Below, in pieces: positions 1-9,515 of a stretch of DNA of 64,000 bases. The stretch's first letter is position 1. Each line of letters opens with the position of its first letter. The notes below the pieces were generated by a model. The model did no database searches. It worked only from the letters and a program-made list of their open reading frames with translations, and was not told where the DNA came from. A program made the position numbers and the translations under genes. The stretch spans positions 1 to 64,000 of the forward strand of contig NZ_CP068022.1 in assembly GCF_016695175.1 (NCBI RefSeq), written 5' to 3'. Source of the stretch: Pseudoalteromonas sp. GCY. GTDB taxonomy: Bacteria > Pseudomonadota > Gammaproteobacteria > Enterobacterales > Alteromonadaceae.

Positions 1-2889
1 ATCCCTCAAGCAGTATTATTTCCTAGAACAAATCGAGACGTACAACTTGCACTTGAAATCGCCCAACAAGACCCATTTTTGTCTCTCACTTTTGGCCCTA
101 GAGGCGGAGGAACTGGTACGAATGGTCAATCACTTACACCCGGTATCGTGATTGATCTATCGAGACACATGAGAGAAATTCTTGAGATCAATGAACAAGA
201 AGGCTGGGTTCGAGTTCAGGCGGGTGTGATCAAAGATCAGCTTAATGACTTTCTAAGACCTTACGGCTATTTCTTTTCTCCAGATCTTTCCACCAGTAAC
301 CGAGCAACAATAGGTGGTATGGTAAATACTGATGCGTCGGGCCAAGGTTCACTCGTTTATGGCAAAACAAGCGATCATGTTCTTGGGCTTAAAACCTTTT
401 TAGTGGATGGAACAGAACTAAATACCTCGAAGTTAGCAATCGATAAAGCCGAGCTACTAGCTGAGCAAAACTCAAAGACTTCTCACATTTATGCGAATGT
501 CATCGAGATCTGTCGAAGCAATCGAGCACTTATACTAGAAAAATTTCCAAGACTAAACCGTTTTTTAACTGGTTATGACCTCGAAAATGTATTCGACGAT
601 TCACTAACTACTTTTGATTTGTCACGAATTATTACGGGTTCTGAAGGTTCGCTTAGTGTTGTAACCGAAGCAAAGCTTAATTTAACGCCAATTCAGCCAT
701 ATAAAACCCTTATCAATATCAAATATGACTCATTTGAATCAGCGCTTAGAAACAGCCCTTTCTTAGTTTCCGCTAATGCTACATCAGTCGAAACCGTAGA
801 TAGTAAAGTTCTAGGTCTTGCCAAAGAAGACATCATTTGGCATTCAGTATCGGACTTAATTCAAGATGTACCAGGTGTTGAGATGCAAGGTCTTAACATG
901 GTTGAGTTTAATGGTGAATCCGAAGATGAAATTTCGTCTAAAGTCGATAGTTTATGTCAACGATTAGATCAGCTTATTGCAAATAAAGAAGCGGGTGTAA
1001 TTGGTTATCAGCTTACCAATGATAAAGCAGATATCCTTAAGATCTATGCAATGCGTAAAAAATCAGTTGGCTTATTGGGTAACGCAAAAGGTAATAAAAA
1101 GCCACTTGCTTTTGCTGAAGATACAGCCGTTCCACCTGAAAACCTTGCTGATTTTATCATTGAATTTAGAGAGTTGCTTGATAGTTACCAATTAGATTAT
1201 GGCATGTTTGGTCATGTTGACGCCGGTGTTTTACACGTGCGCCCTGCGCTTGATATGTGCGACCCCGAACAGGAAAGACTACTACGTGTGATCTCAGATA
1301 AAGTAGTAGCGTTAACTGCAAAATACCGAGGACTAATGTGGGGTGAGCATGGAAAAGGTTACCGAAGTGAATATGGACCCGAGTTTTTCGGTGAGCAACT
1401 ATTTAATGAACTTCGTAAAATTAAAAGTTTGTTTGATAAAAACAATCGCCTAAATCCTGGAAAAATTTGTACACCACTGGATTCAAGCGATCAATTAGTG
1501 TCAGTCGATGCACAGAAAAGAGCTTGGTTTGACCGTACAATCCCAACTGAAGTAAAAGTAAACTACGAAGCACCAATCAATTGTAATGGTAACGGACTTT
1601 GCTTTAACTATGATGACAACTCACCAATGTGCCCATCGTACAAGGTAACCAAAGATCGTAGAAACTCTCCAAAAGGACGCGCTGGGTTATTTAAAGAGTG
1701 GTTACGACTACAAAGCAATAAAGGGGTCGATTTGATTGCTGCAGAAAAGCAATTAATCAATCATGAAAATGATACCACTTGGTGGGAGCGCTTTCTCAAT
1801 ACCCGAAAGAAAAACGAATATGACTTTTCCCATGAAGTTAAAGCATCAATGGATGAGTGTTTAGCCTGTAAAGCGTGCACAACGGCATGCCCAATAAAAG
1901 TGGATGTTCCTACGTTTCGAGCTAAGTTTTTAAACTTTTACTACAGCCGTTATAATCGTCCACTTAAAGACTACTTAGTTGCGAATATAGAGCGTGCACT
2001 GCCTACCATGGCTAAGTTTCCAAATTTAGTTAACGCTCTACAAAGTAATCGCATATCAAACTTTTTCGTTGAACGGCTGATTGGCTATATTGACTCGCCA
2101 GCGCTAAGTAAGGTGCAGCTTAGTAAGTTAGTGCCGAACAAATATTTCTATTCAGAGCGCAGTTTTGAAAAGTTAAGCGATGAAGAACAACAAAGCGTGG
2201 TATTTGTTGTTCAAGACCCGTTTACTAGCTTCTATGAAGCAGAACTAGTATCGGACTTTGTGCAAGTTATATCAAAACTTGGGTTTTATCCACTCGTATT
2301 ACCATTCAAACCAAACGGTAAGCCACAACACGTTAAAGGCTTTTTAAAGGAATTTAAATCGACTGCAAAGACTGCCGCAGAGTTTTTAAATACTGTCAGT
2401 GAATATAACAGGCCTTTAGTTGGGCTGGATGCTTCTTTGGTGATGTGCTATCGCGATGAATATAATGATATCCTCAAAGAGAGCAGGGGGGACTTTGAGG
2501 TACAATTAGTGCATGAATGGCTTGCAACAATCGATATTCCAACGGCTGCGACAATCAGTCCATCAAAATTTACGTTGATAAGTCACTGTACAGAAACAAC
2601 AGCCATGCCTGAATCTAAAAGTGTTTGGCAAGGTATTTTTAATAAGTTGAACTCTAATTTAGAAGCGGTTAATACGGGATGTTGTGGCATGGCGGGAACT
2701 TATGGCCACGAAGTGCAAAATCAAGAAAACTCAAGAGCGCTCTACGAATCCTCATGGCAGCATCATATTGATAACGCGGTTCAAGATGAAGTATTAGTGA
2801 CCGGCTTCTCTTGTCGGTGTCAGGTTAAACGCTTTAGTGGAGAAAAACCAAAGCACCCGCTTCAAGCACTCAACAAACTACTAGATTAG
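1..2889 (+). CDS. ydiJ: YdiJ-type FAD-binding and 4Fe-4S dehydrogenase (5' partial)
   Basis: The frame is open from base 1, so the gene starts outside the window; an internal TTG at 79 is not a start because it falls inside the conserved FAD-binding loop (GPRGGGTGTNGQ). The visible part has about 962 residues, against about 1018 for E. coli YdiJ. The order is an N-terminal FAD_binding_4 domain, an FAD-oxidase C-terminal domain (the HVDAGVLHVRP and GEHGKG segments), then an iron-sulfur region with a ferredoxin-like cluster (CLACKACTTACP near base 1860) and a C-terminal GCCG segment of the CCG type. The family oxidises D-2-hydroxy acids (D-2-hydroxyglutarate or D-lactate) and passes electrons to the respiratory chain at the inner membrane. 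The exact substrate cannot be told from sequence. A rho-independent terminator follows directly. Confidence 0.9.
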   Translation: MPQAVLFPRTNRDVQLALEIAQQDPFLSLTFGPRGGGTGTNGQSLTPGIVIDLSRHMREILEINEQEGWVRVQAGVIKDQLNDFLRPYGYFFSPDLSTSNRATIGGMVNTDASGQGSLVYGKTSDHVLGLKTFLVDGTELNTSKLAIDKAELLAEQNSKTSHIYANVIEICRSNRALILEKFPRLNRFLTGYDLENVFDDSLTTFDLSRIITGSEGSLSVVTEAKLNLTPIQPYKTLINIKYDSFESALRNSPFLVSANATSVETVDSKVLGLAKEDIIWHSVSDLIQDVPGVEMQGLNMVEFNGESEDEISSKVDSLCQRLDQLIANKEAGVIGYQLTNDKADILKIYAMRKKSVGLLGNAKGNKKPLAFAEDTAVPPENLADFIIEFRELLDSYQLDYGMFGHVDAGVLHVRPALDMCDPEQERLLRVISDKVVALTAKYRGLMWGEHGKGYRSEYGPEFFGEQLFNELRKIKSLFDKNNRLNPGKICTPLDSSDQLVSVDAQKRAWFDRTIPTEVKVNYEAPINCNGNGLCFNYDDNSPMCPSYKVTKDRRNSPKGRAGLFKEWLRLQSNKGVDLIAAEKQLINHENDTTWWERFLNTRKKNEYDFSHEVKASMDECLACKACTTACPIKVDVPTFRAKFLNFYYSRYNRPLKDYLVANIERALPTMAKFPNLVNALQSNRISNFFVERLIGYIDSPALSKVQLSKLVPNKYFYSERSFEKLSDEEQQSVVFVVQDPFTSFYEAELVSDFVQVISKLGFYPLVLPFKPNGKPQHVKGFLKEFKSTAKTAAEFLNTVSEYNRPLVGLDASLVMCYRDEYNDILKESRGDFEVQLVHEWLATIDIPTAATISPSKFTLISHCTETTAMPESKSVWQGIFNKLNSNLEAVNTGCCGMAGTYGHEVQNQENSRALYESSWQHHIDNAVQDEVLVTGFSCRCQVKRFSGEKPKHPLQALNKLLD

Positions 2890-2904
2890 TATAGTGGTTA
2901 AACG

Positions 2905-2929
2905 AGCCCAGTTTACTGGGCTTTTTTTA
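2905..2929 (+). terminator. Rho-independent terminator after ydiJ
   Basis: A 7-bp stem (AGCCCAG/CTGGGCT) with a TTTA loop is followed by a T run, 15 bases after the ydiJ stop codon. Confidence 0.85.
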
Positions 2930-3147
2930 TAAATGGTTTTCGCGGAAGATAAACTAAGTTAATTCACTTTATGTATGATGTGTTCTCAAGAGCATACTGC
3001 ACGAATACAAGTCATTTATTCTCGAGCCACTATAATTTGACGGCTCAATAATATTGATCCAATTAAAGACTCAAAAGCTATATTTACTATCATCTACACA
3101 ATACCAGACAACAAGTATTCGATGGCGCACTCGCCGATAAGCTATTA

Positions 3148-4470
3148 TTATCGCTTGACCATAATTCGAAAGGGGATCGGGCGTTGTGTTTCCAGCTGCT
3201 TAAGTTTATCTATCGACTTATCGGTAAAGGTATGGCCTTTTGGTAGCAATAAAATTCCTTGATTGCTGTGAAGAGCTAAACCCAATTTCATGCCAGGCTT
3301 TAGTTTTTCGGTAGTCAAGATATCAACCGAACCGACTTGCTCTTGGCCTAGCTCGTTGTTGCTTACTGCTTGTTCTAAAATATCAACAACTTCAGGGGAG
3401 TAGAAGTTTCCTCTGTAAGTTCGAATGAGATCTAGCGCTAAATCTGCTTTCTCTTTATCGGAACCGTTTGCACTGTATAAATTGTCATAATAATCTCGGG
3501 CAACTGCAAGAATTTGTGAACCCAATGGAATGTCTTTGCCTTTTAGACCTTTTGGGATCCCTTGGCCATTAAATTTTTCAAACTGATGGTAAATCGCTTC
3601 GGATACGTCAGATAAGTGCAGCGCAGGCATCAACATAAGCTGTGCAATGGAAGGATGCGTGTAATAAATTTTCTTTTGTGCTTCGCTTAGCTTTCTGGGT
3701 GGCGATTTATAAATTTCCGGATCCATTGCGAGCAAACCTACTTCAGCTAAATATCCAGACATCATTGCCGTTTCTGCTATTTCATTTGAAAGTTCTAGCT
3801 TCTTAGCTATGATTTTGCATAACTTGGCAATACTCTTTGCTTTTTTACCATCGATAAAGGGATTCGCATTCAGGAAATTATAGAGCAATTCTACGGTAGC
3901 CCGATGTTCTTTGCGTTCCTTTTGATTAGCTTGCTCTAATTGACTTAATACTTTACGGATCTGCGCAGTGCGTCTTTGTACAAGTCCTTCAAGATTTTCG
4001 TTTAATTCTGTGAGTTGCGCATTTTTTTGTACTACCTCTTCATTTAACTTCTTATTTAAGCTCTTTAACCTGTATTTCTCAGAACATTCTCTCACAGTAT
4101 GTACGAGTATATCGTTATCCCAAGGTTTTTGAATGTATGCATGGATCCCACTTTCATTAATAGCTTTAATTGTTGAAGTAAGATCAGAGTATCCTGTAAG
4201 TAATATCCGTTGCGTATCTGGGCAAATACGCTTTACTTCATGCAAAAATGTGGCGCCATCCATTTCAGGCATCCGCATATCACTAATAACAACTTCAAAA
4301 GAGGAGTCACGGATCAGCGTCAAGGCTTGCTGTGGATCACTACAGAGCTCAGCGTGAATTCCATTTTGACGGAATAAGCGATTTAACGACCGTATCACAT
4401 TCGTCTCATCATCGAGACAAAGCACTCGTATCGCTTCATTTGAAGTCGTTGATTGCTCAGCAAATTCCAA
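3148..4470 (-). CDS. Response regulator with receiver and degenerate HD-GYP domain
   Basis: A 440-residue protein. Residues 14-125 form a receiver domain with acidic D20/D21, phospho-acceptor D64 (ISDMRMPEMDG) and K115 (QKPWD). A coiled coil follows at about 125-190, then an HD-GYP-like output domain at about 195-375 and a short C-terminal module (LKPGMKLG...) often seen in such proteins. The hallmark HD is replaced (SGYLAEVGLLAM where HDIGK is expected) and the GYP loop reads FNGQGIP with no HHE triad, so c-di-GMP phosphodiesterase activity is unlikely. It may act as a c-di-GMP receptor or a protein-interaction output. The start is TTG, chosen because AGGAG lies 8 bases upstream. It is divergent from the chitinase operon, and no partner kinase is adjacent. 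Confidence 0.85.
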   Translation of the reverse strand: MEFAEQSTTSNEAIRVLCLDDETNVIRSLNRLFRQNGIHAELCSDPQQALTLIRDSSFEVVISDMRMPEMDGATFLHEVKRICPDTQRILLTGYSDLTSTIKAINESGIHAYIQKPWDNDILVHTVRECSEKYRLKSLNKKLNEEVVQKNAQLTELNENLEGLVQRRTAQIRKVLSQLEQANQKERKEHRATVELLYNFLNANPFIDGKKAKSIAKLCKIIAKKLELSNEIAETAMMSGYLAEVGLLAMDPEIYKSPPRKLSEAQKKIYYTHPSIAQLMLMPALHLSDVSEAIYHQFEKFNGQGIPKGLKGKDIPLGSQILAVARDYYDNLYSANGSDKEKADLALDLIRTYRGNFYSPEVVDILEQAVSNNELGQEQVGSVDILTTEKLKPGMKLGLALHSNQGILLLPKGHTFTDKSIDKLKQLETQRPIPFRIMVKR

Positions 4471-4875
4471 AGTTCAATCTCCTAAATGAATTAATTTAAA
4501 CTTAGTTCAAAAAGCAAGCCACGACAAGAAACCGTTAAAATACGTCTTAAGTCTAATATTACCCTTCAACCTTATTAATAACTTTTTAATATATGCTTAA
4601 GAAACAAACTGGTAACTATACAAACTTTAGAGAAGTAGGCTAGTAACTATCGCTTAATATTAAATAATTACAGTTTTATTTCCATGTATCAGCAAACTAA
4701 AACTAAGCATATTAATCAATAATTTAGTGTTATATTTTGATGAAAAACAAGCTCCAATTTACGCTTACGTTAACGTTATGAGCTAGAGAAAAATGTTGTT
4801 GCCATATTGAATTTATGTGTTAGGTTTATGTTGTTATTGTTAACCAAATACAATAAATGGTTGGAGAACCAAACT
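4471..4875. promoter_or_regulatory. AT-rich divergent control region before the chitin operon
   Basis: About 400 bases without a gene. It holds an 11-base direct repeat CTRGTAACTAT at 4609-4619 and 4640-4650 (31 bp apart, about three helical turns) and a perfect palindrome ACGTTAACGT at 4767-4776, roughly 100 bases before the chitinase ATG. Either could be an operator. I see no convincing -35/-10 pair, and the assignment is inference. Confidence 0.35.
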
Positions 4876-7800
4876 ATGAAACAACATGTAAAGACCCTTA
4901 AATTATCGCAAATGGCTTCGCTCCTCGGAGCCATTTTATGCGCTAACTCATATGCTTACAATTGTGATGGCTTACCTGAATGGTCACAAAATTCGGCATA
5001 TAATGGCGGCGCTCAAGTACAAAAATTTCAACAAGCTTTTGAAGCGAAATGGTGGACTCAGGCTGATCCAGTTACCCATTCTGGACAGTGGGATGATTGG
5101 AAAAAATTGGGCGACTGTGACAGCGTTGTCACTAACGCACCACCCACAGTACAGAGCTTACTTCCAGCTGACGGCAGCGCTTTTAATGAAAATGACAGCG
5201 TTGCCATTTCTGTAAATGCAACAGATAGCGATGGCCAAGTAGCGCAGGTAGAGTTTTTTGTAGATGGCACGTCAGTTGGTATTGATACCACAGCGACAGG
5301 TGATAATTTTTCATTTAACTGGTCAGCAACCGCTGGAACACACGCAATTTCAGTAGTTGCAACAGATGACAAGCAAGCTGTGTCCAACACATTAATAACC
5401 AATATTATCGTTAATACGACAGGAAATCAGTTACCTACAGCAAACCTTTCGTTAGGCGGAGGTAATAATCTGATTATTAATCAGCCTGTAGACATCGTTC
5501 TTGATGGTTCAGATCCAGACGGCTCAATAGCAAAACTAACACTGCTTATTAACGACCAAGTCGCATTTGAAAGTGCAACAGCACCAGCTCAGCATACTTG
5601 GACACCAACGCAACTGGGCACCGTAACATTAAAGCTTGTTGTTGAAGATAATACCGGTGCGACAGCAGAGAGCATACTCAATGCAAATGTGGTTGAAACA
5701 CCGCCAGTTGTAAACAGCTGTGTTCCGCATGGTCTTTATCAGACCCCCAACACATCGCCTAACTACTGTGATATTTACGACGAAAATGGCCGCGAGAAAA
5801 TGGGTACCGATCACCCTAGACGCGTCATCGGTTACTTTACCAGCTGGAGGACAGGTAAGAATGGTCAACCGAGCTACTTAGTTGATGATATTCCATGGGA
5901 TAAGATCACCCACATCAATTATGCTTTCGCGCACGTTGATGCCAATAACAAGGTTTCAATAGGCAATCCAACTGCTCCTAACAATGCAGCGACGAATATG
6001 ACTTGGCCAGGGGTTGCTGGTGCAGAGATGGATCCATCTCTTCCTTATACCGGTCACTTTAACTTGCTGAACAAATTTAAGAAACAGCATCCTGATGTTA
6101 AAACCTTGATCTCGGTCGGCGGTTGGGCTGAAACTGGTGGCTACTTTGACGAAACAGGTAAGCGAGTTGCCAGCGGCGGTTTCTATACGATGACGACCAA
6201 TGCAGATGGCAGCGTGAATCACGCAGGTATTGATGCGTTCGTAGCAAGTTCAGTTGAATTTATCCGTAAATACAACTTTGATGGTGTCGATATCGACTAT
6301 GAATACCCATCTTCTATGAATGACTCTGGTCACCCCGATGATTTTGCGATATCAAACCCTCGTCGAGCAGCATTGAATGCTTCTTATCAAGTGTTAATGA
6401 AAAAACTGAGAGAAGCATTAGATCAAGCAGGCCAACAAGACAATACTCACTATCTATTGACGATCGCATCACCATCTTCTGGTTACCTTCTACGTGGTAT
6501 GGAGACATTCCAAGTCACTAAGTATCTAGATTACGTCAATATCATGTCTTATGACTTACACGGAGCTTGGAACCAGCACGTTGGCCATAACGCATCGCTA
6601 TTCGACACCGGCGAAGATTCCGAGCTCAAACAGTGGAATGTGTACGGCACCAAAGAGTTTGAGGGAATTGGTTACCTTAATACCGATTGGGCGGTCAAAT
6701 ATTTCAGAGGCTCTGTCTCTGCAGGACGCATCAACATCGGTATCCCTTATTATACTCGCGGCTTTAGAGATGTAACAGGCGGTACAAATGGGTTGTGGGG
6801 GCAAGCTGCATTACCTAACCAAGCAGATTGTCCTCCGGGAACTGGCAGCGGTGAAAAGAACAAGTGCGGTAATGGTGCAGTGGGTATCGATAACTTGTGG
6901 CACGACAAGAACGACGTTGGCTTAGAAGTACCGGCAGGTTCTAACCCTCTTTGGCATGTTAAAAACCTCCAAAATGGCGTGTTAGGAAGTTACCTAAGTG
7001 ATTATGGACTAGACCCAGTTAACAACCCAGAGCATCAGATTAGCGGTACTTATGCACGCCACTATGATTCCGTAGCGGTTGCTCCTTGGCTCTGGAACGC
7101 CACCAAGAATGTTTTCTTATCCATTGAAGATGAAGAGTCAATGGCCGCCAAAGTCGACTATGTCATAAACCAAGAACTAGGCGGTATCATGTTCTGGGAG
7201 CTTGCTGGTGACTTCGATTATGATGTGAGCAAGAATGAATATTTCATGGGTTCATCGCTAACAAGCTTAGCCTACAACAAGTTTAACCAAAGTGGCACGC
7301 CATACTCTGTTAAACAAGGAAATAAGACCTTTGTAAAACCTGCTTCGGCGGTTGATGTCACATTCGTTGCTAAAGATTTCCCAGCTGGAGATGCTAACTA
7401 TCCAATTGCACCAACTTTTGCTTTTACCAACAACTCAGCGATAGATTTGAGTGGCGCGAAAATTTCGTTTGATGTTCCTGTTGCAACATCGGCCATTTTT
7501 AAATCTAACTGGAATGCACAAGAAAAGCTTGGTATGGCAGTGGACGTAAATGGCTCAAATGCTGCGGGTAATAATATTGGCGGCTTCGAAAACGAATTCC
7601 ACCGATTCTCAATCACGCTTGTGAACGAGTGGGGTGGTACGCCTAAGTCTTTTGCTCCCGGCGAAACCATCAATGCCCAAGTCATGTACTACATGCCGAT
7701 TTCTGGCCCCGTTAACTTTGTGGTTGAAAAAGACGGTAATCGCTATGCATTTTCCAGTGAATATAACGACCTACCAATCGCAACACCTGGCACAGGGCCT

Positions 7801-7989
7801 ACAGATCCGGTAACTAGCTGTAAAGGTACACCTATCAGTCAAATAGTGGTTTACCCGAACTTGCCACAGGGCACACATGCTGCTCAAGGTGATTTAATTG
7901 TTGAAGGAAACGCAGTGTATGAAGCTAAATGGTGGAGCAATAAGCAACCATCAGTCAGTAGCGACTATACCAAGGTTTGCAACTTGTAA
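4876..7989 (+). CDS. Secreted multidomain GH18 chitinase
   Basis: Endo-type chitin hydrolase acting outside the cell. The frame extends upstream to a TTG at 4807, but ATG 4876 with GGAG nine bases before it fits best, giving 1037 residues with a signal peptide (cleavage near ANSYA/YNCDG). Domains in order: N-terminal CBM5/12 chitin-binding module (AKWWTQ motif), two Ig-like/PKD-like modules (about 90-275), GH18 barrel with the DGVDIDYEYP motif and catalytic Glu at about residue 476, a region resembling the Pfam ChiC C-terminal domain, and a second CBM-like module ending in VYEAKWWSN. It is first in a co-directional cluster with an LPMO and a ChiA-type chitinase, a composition known from Pseudoalteromonas. 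A hairpin directly after the stop may trim expression of the next genes. Confidence 0.95.
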   Translation: MKQHVKTLKLSQMASLLGAILCANSYAYNCDGLPEWSQNSAYNGGAQVQKFQQAFEAKWWTQADPVTHSGQWDDWKKLGDCDSVVTNAPPTVQSLLPADGSAFNENDSVAISVNATDSDGQVAQVEFFVDGTSVGIDTTATGDNFSFNWSATAGTHAISVVATDDKQAVSNTLITNIIVNTTGNQLPTANLSLGGGNNLIINQPVDIVLDGSDPDGSIAKLTLLINDQVAFESATAPAQHTWTPTQLGTVTLKLVVEDNTGATAESILNANVVETPPVVNSCVPHGLYQTPNTSPNYCDIYDENGREKMGTDHPRRVIGYFTSWRTGKNGQPSYLVDDIPWDKITHINYAFAHVDANNKVSIGNPTAPNNAATNMTWPGVAGAEMDPSLPYTGHFNLLNKFKKQHPDVKTLISVGGWAETGGYFDETGKRVASGGFYTMTTNADGSVNHAGIDAFVASSVEFIRKYNFDGVDIDYEYPSSMNDSGHPDDFAISNPRRAALNASYQVLMKKLREALDQAGQQDNTHYLLTIASPSSGYLLRGMETFQVTKYLDYVNIMSYDLHGAWNQHVGHNASLFDTGEDSELKQWNVYGTKEFEGIGYLNTDWAVKYFRGSVSAGRINIGIPYYTRGFRDVTGGTNGLWGQAALPNQADCPPGTGSGEKNKCGNGAVGIDNLWHDKNDVGLEVPAGSNPLWHVKNLQNGVLGSYLSDYGLDPVNNPEHQISGTYARHYDSVAVAPWLWNATKNVFLSIEDEESMAAKVDYVINQELGGIMFWELAGDFDYDVSKNEYFMGSSLTSLAYNKFNQSGTPYSVKQGNKTFVKPASAVDVTFVAKDFPAGDANYPIAPTFAFTNNSAIDLSGAKISFDVPVATSAIFKSNWNAQEKLGMAVDVNGSNAAGNNIGGFENEFHRFSITLVNEWGGTPKSFAPGETINAQVMYYMPISGPVNFVVEKDGNRYAFSSEYNDLPIATPGTGPTDPVTSCKGTPISQIVVYPNLPQGTHAAQGDLIVEGNAVYEAKWWSNKQPSVSSDYTKVCNL

Positions 7990-7998
7990 ATAATAAAT

Positions 7999-8018
7999 GG
8001 GGAGCTTTGCTCCCCTTT
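7999..8018 (+). terminator. Intra-operon hairpin, possible partial terminator
   Basis: A 7-bp GC-rich stem (GGGGAGC/GCTCCCC, TTT loop) with a short T run lies between the first chitinase and the LPMO, 10 bases after the stop codon. The T tract is only three long, so it may be a partial terminator or an mRNA-stabilising hairpin. Confidence 0.5.
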
Positions 8019-8035
8019 ATAAAAGGCGAATAAGC

Positions 8036-9463
8036 ATGAATAGTTTACACCGTAAATATGCGCTTGGTCTCTTTGGCGCAACCTCAGCTTTGCTTTCAAG
8101 CGCAGTTTCAGCTCATGGTTTTATGGACTTTCCCAAAGCAAGGCAGGCGATCTGTCAAGCGCAAGGAGGTTATTGGTGGCCGGATGATGGCTCAAATATC
8201 CCAAACCTAGCCTGTCGAGCAGCTTTTCTAGACTCTGGACATTTTCAGTTTGTGCAAGAACATGAGTTTTCAACCAATACCGCTGACTACAACAATCTAG
8301 AGGCGGTAAAAGCGAATATACCTAATGGCACACTTTGCTCAGCTGGCGACCCTAACAAAAGTGGCATGAGTGTTGTTTCACCACACTGGCAGCGTACAGT
8401 TGTCGAGCCAAACGCTCAAAATAAACTTGCAATTAGCTTTAGGGCGACAACCCCCCATAACCCCAGTTTTTGGCAGTTTTTCCTGTCAAAGCCAAACTAC
8501 GATGGCGATACATCTCCGCTGACTTGGAATGATTTAGAGCTCATTAATGAATTTGGAAATATTGATTTCGTCGTGGATCCTGAAGGTAAACGCTTCTATA
8601 AAATGGAAATAGATATACCGCAAGGCCGTGAGGGCAATGCAGTTTTATATACCCGTTGGCAGCGGTTTGATGTCGCAGGAGAGGGATTTTACAATTGCTC
8701 CGATATCACAATAACCTCAACTGGCACGCCACCAGAATGGGTGAGCAGCGGCTATTTCTTGAAGCAAGGGCAAGATGCTACAGCCGGTGACAACGTTTGG
8801 TTTAGGACTTTTGACAAATCTGGTAATGAATTAATTAGCCATAACCTCAATGTAACCTCCACTAATGTATCAACATGGCAAGCTGAGTTAGCACATTATC
8901 TTAATAGCAATTACGGAAATAAGGTCAACATCGGTATCAAGCAAACAGACGGTTCAATTGCGTTTGATGCAAACACCTTATTAGCAAACGAAGTATTTTT
9001 GCCAAATGCCGCTTACACTAGCAACCTTAGCATTGTGAAAGGTGGAGACAACACCGCACCGACGGTAAATCCAATTTCTAACCAAAGCATCGCAGAAAAT
9101 AGCCAAGCGACAGTACATGCACATGCGTTTGATGACCAAAATGACCCACTAACATTCATTTGGAGTATTCCTGCACCGCTTAGCTTTAGTGGCGAAGGTG
9201 ACACGATTTCCATCTCAACACCTGAAGTGACAGCTGATCAAACCTTTCAGGCTGAACTTAATGTCACTGATGGCAAGGCGAGCACGACCACACGTTTCTC
9301 AATTACCGTTCAAGATAGCACCAATAACCAATACCCAGCTTGGAATAGTACAACTACCTATGTCGCAGGCGACAGAGTAACGCATCAACAGAAAATGTAT
9401 GAAGCCAAGTGGTGGACGCAGGGAGAAGAGCCCGGCGCATCCGATGTTTGGAAAGCAATTTAA
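8036..9463 (+). CDS. AA10 lytic polysaccharide monooxygenase, chitin-active
   Basis: Copper-dependent oxidative cleavage of crystalline chitin, opening the surface for the chitinases. ATG 8036 was chosen over an upstream in-frame ATG at 7997 because the latter lies in the intergenic hairpin, while AAGG precedes 8036 by about nine bases. The 475-residue product has a 26-residue signal peptide ending AVSA, so the mature protein starts with His (HGFMDFPKARQ), as needed for the copper histidine brace. The second brace His is in SPHWQRT, and the AGEGFYNCSDI segment supplies the axial aromatic residue. After the AA10 domain come a middle module, a PKD/REJ-like domain (about 340-425) and a C-terminal CBM5/12 (YEAKWWTQGEEPG) very similar to that of the following chitinase. 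Confidence 0.95.
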   Translation: MNSLHRKYALGLFGATSALLSSAVSAHGFMDFPKARQAICQAQGGYWWPDDGSNIPNLACRAAFLDSGHFQFVQEHEFSTNTADYNNLEAVKANIPNGTLCSAGDPNKSGMSVVSPHWQRTVVEPNAQNKLAISFRATTPHNPSFWQFFLSKPNYDGDTSPLTWNDLELINEFGNIDFVVDPEGKRFYKMEIDIPQGREGNAVLYTRWQRFDVAGEGFYNCSDITITSTGTPPEWVSSGYFLKQGQDATAGDNVWFRTFDKSGNELISHNLNVTSTNVSTWQAELAHYLNSNYGNKVNIGIKQTDGSIAFDANTLLANEVFLPNAAYTSNLSIVKGGDNTAPTVNPISNQSIAENSQATVHAHAFDDQNDPLTFIWSIPAPLSFSGEGDTISISTPEVTADQTFQAELNVTDGKASTTTRFSITVQDSTNNQYPAWNSTTTYVAGDRVTHQQKMYEAKWWTQGEEPGASDVWKAI

Positions 9464-9468
9464 AGAAA

Positions 9469-9485
9469 ACCCAAATTAATTGGGT
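9469..9485 (+). repeat. Short inverted repeat between LPMO and chitinase genes
   Basis: ACCCAA/TTGGGT with a 5-base loop, just after the LPMO stop. It is not followed by a T run and may be a processing or stabilising hairpin in the polycistronic mRNA. Confidence 0.35.
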
Positions 9486-9515
9486 ACAACATGTAACTAC
9501 AATAAGGTTGAAGAT

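Noticed and set aside
4807..4875. Upstream extension of the chitinase frame to TTG 4807
   Set aside because: The extension would spoil the signal peptide and has no ribosome binding site, while ATG 4876 has GGAG at the right distance.
7997..8035. Upstream ATG 7997 for the LPMO gene
   Set aside because: It starts inside the intergenic hairpin and adds 13 residues before a complete signal peptide.
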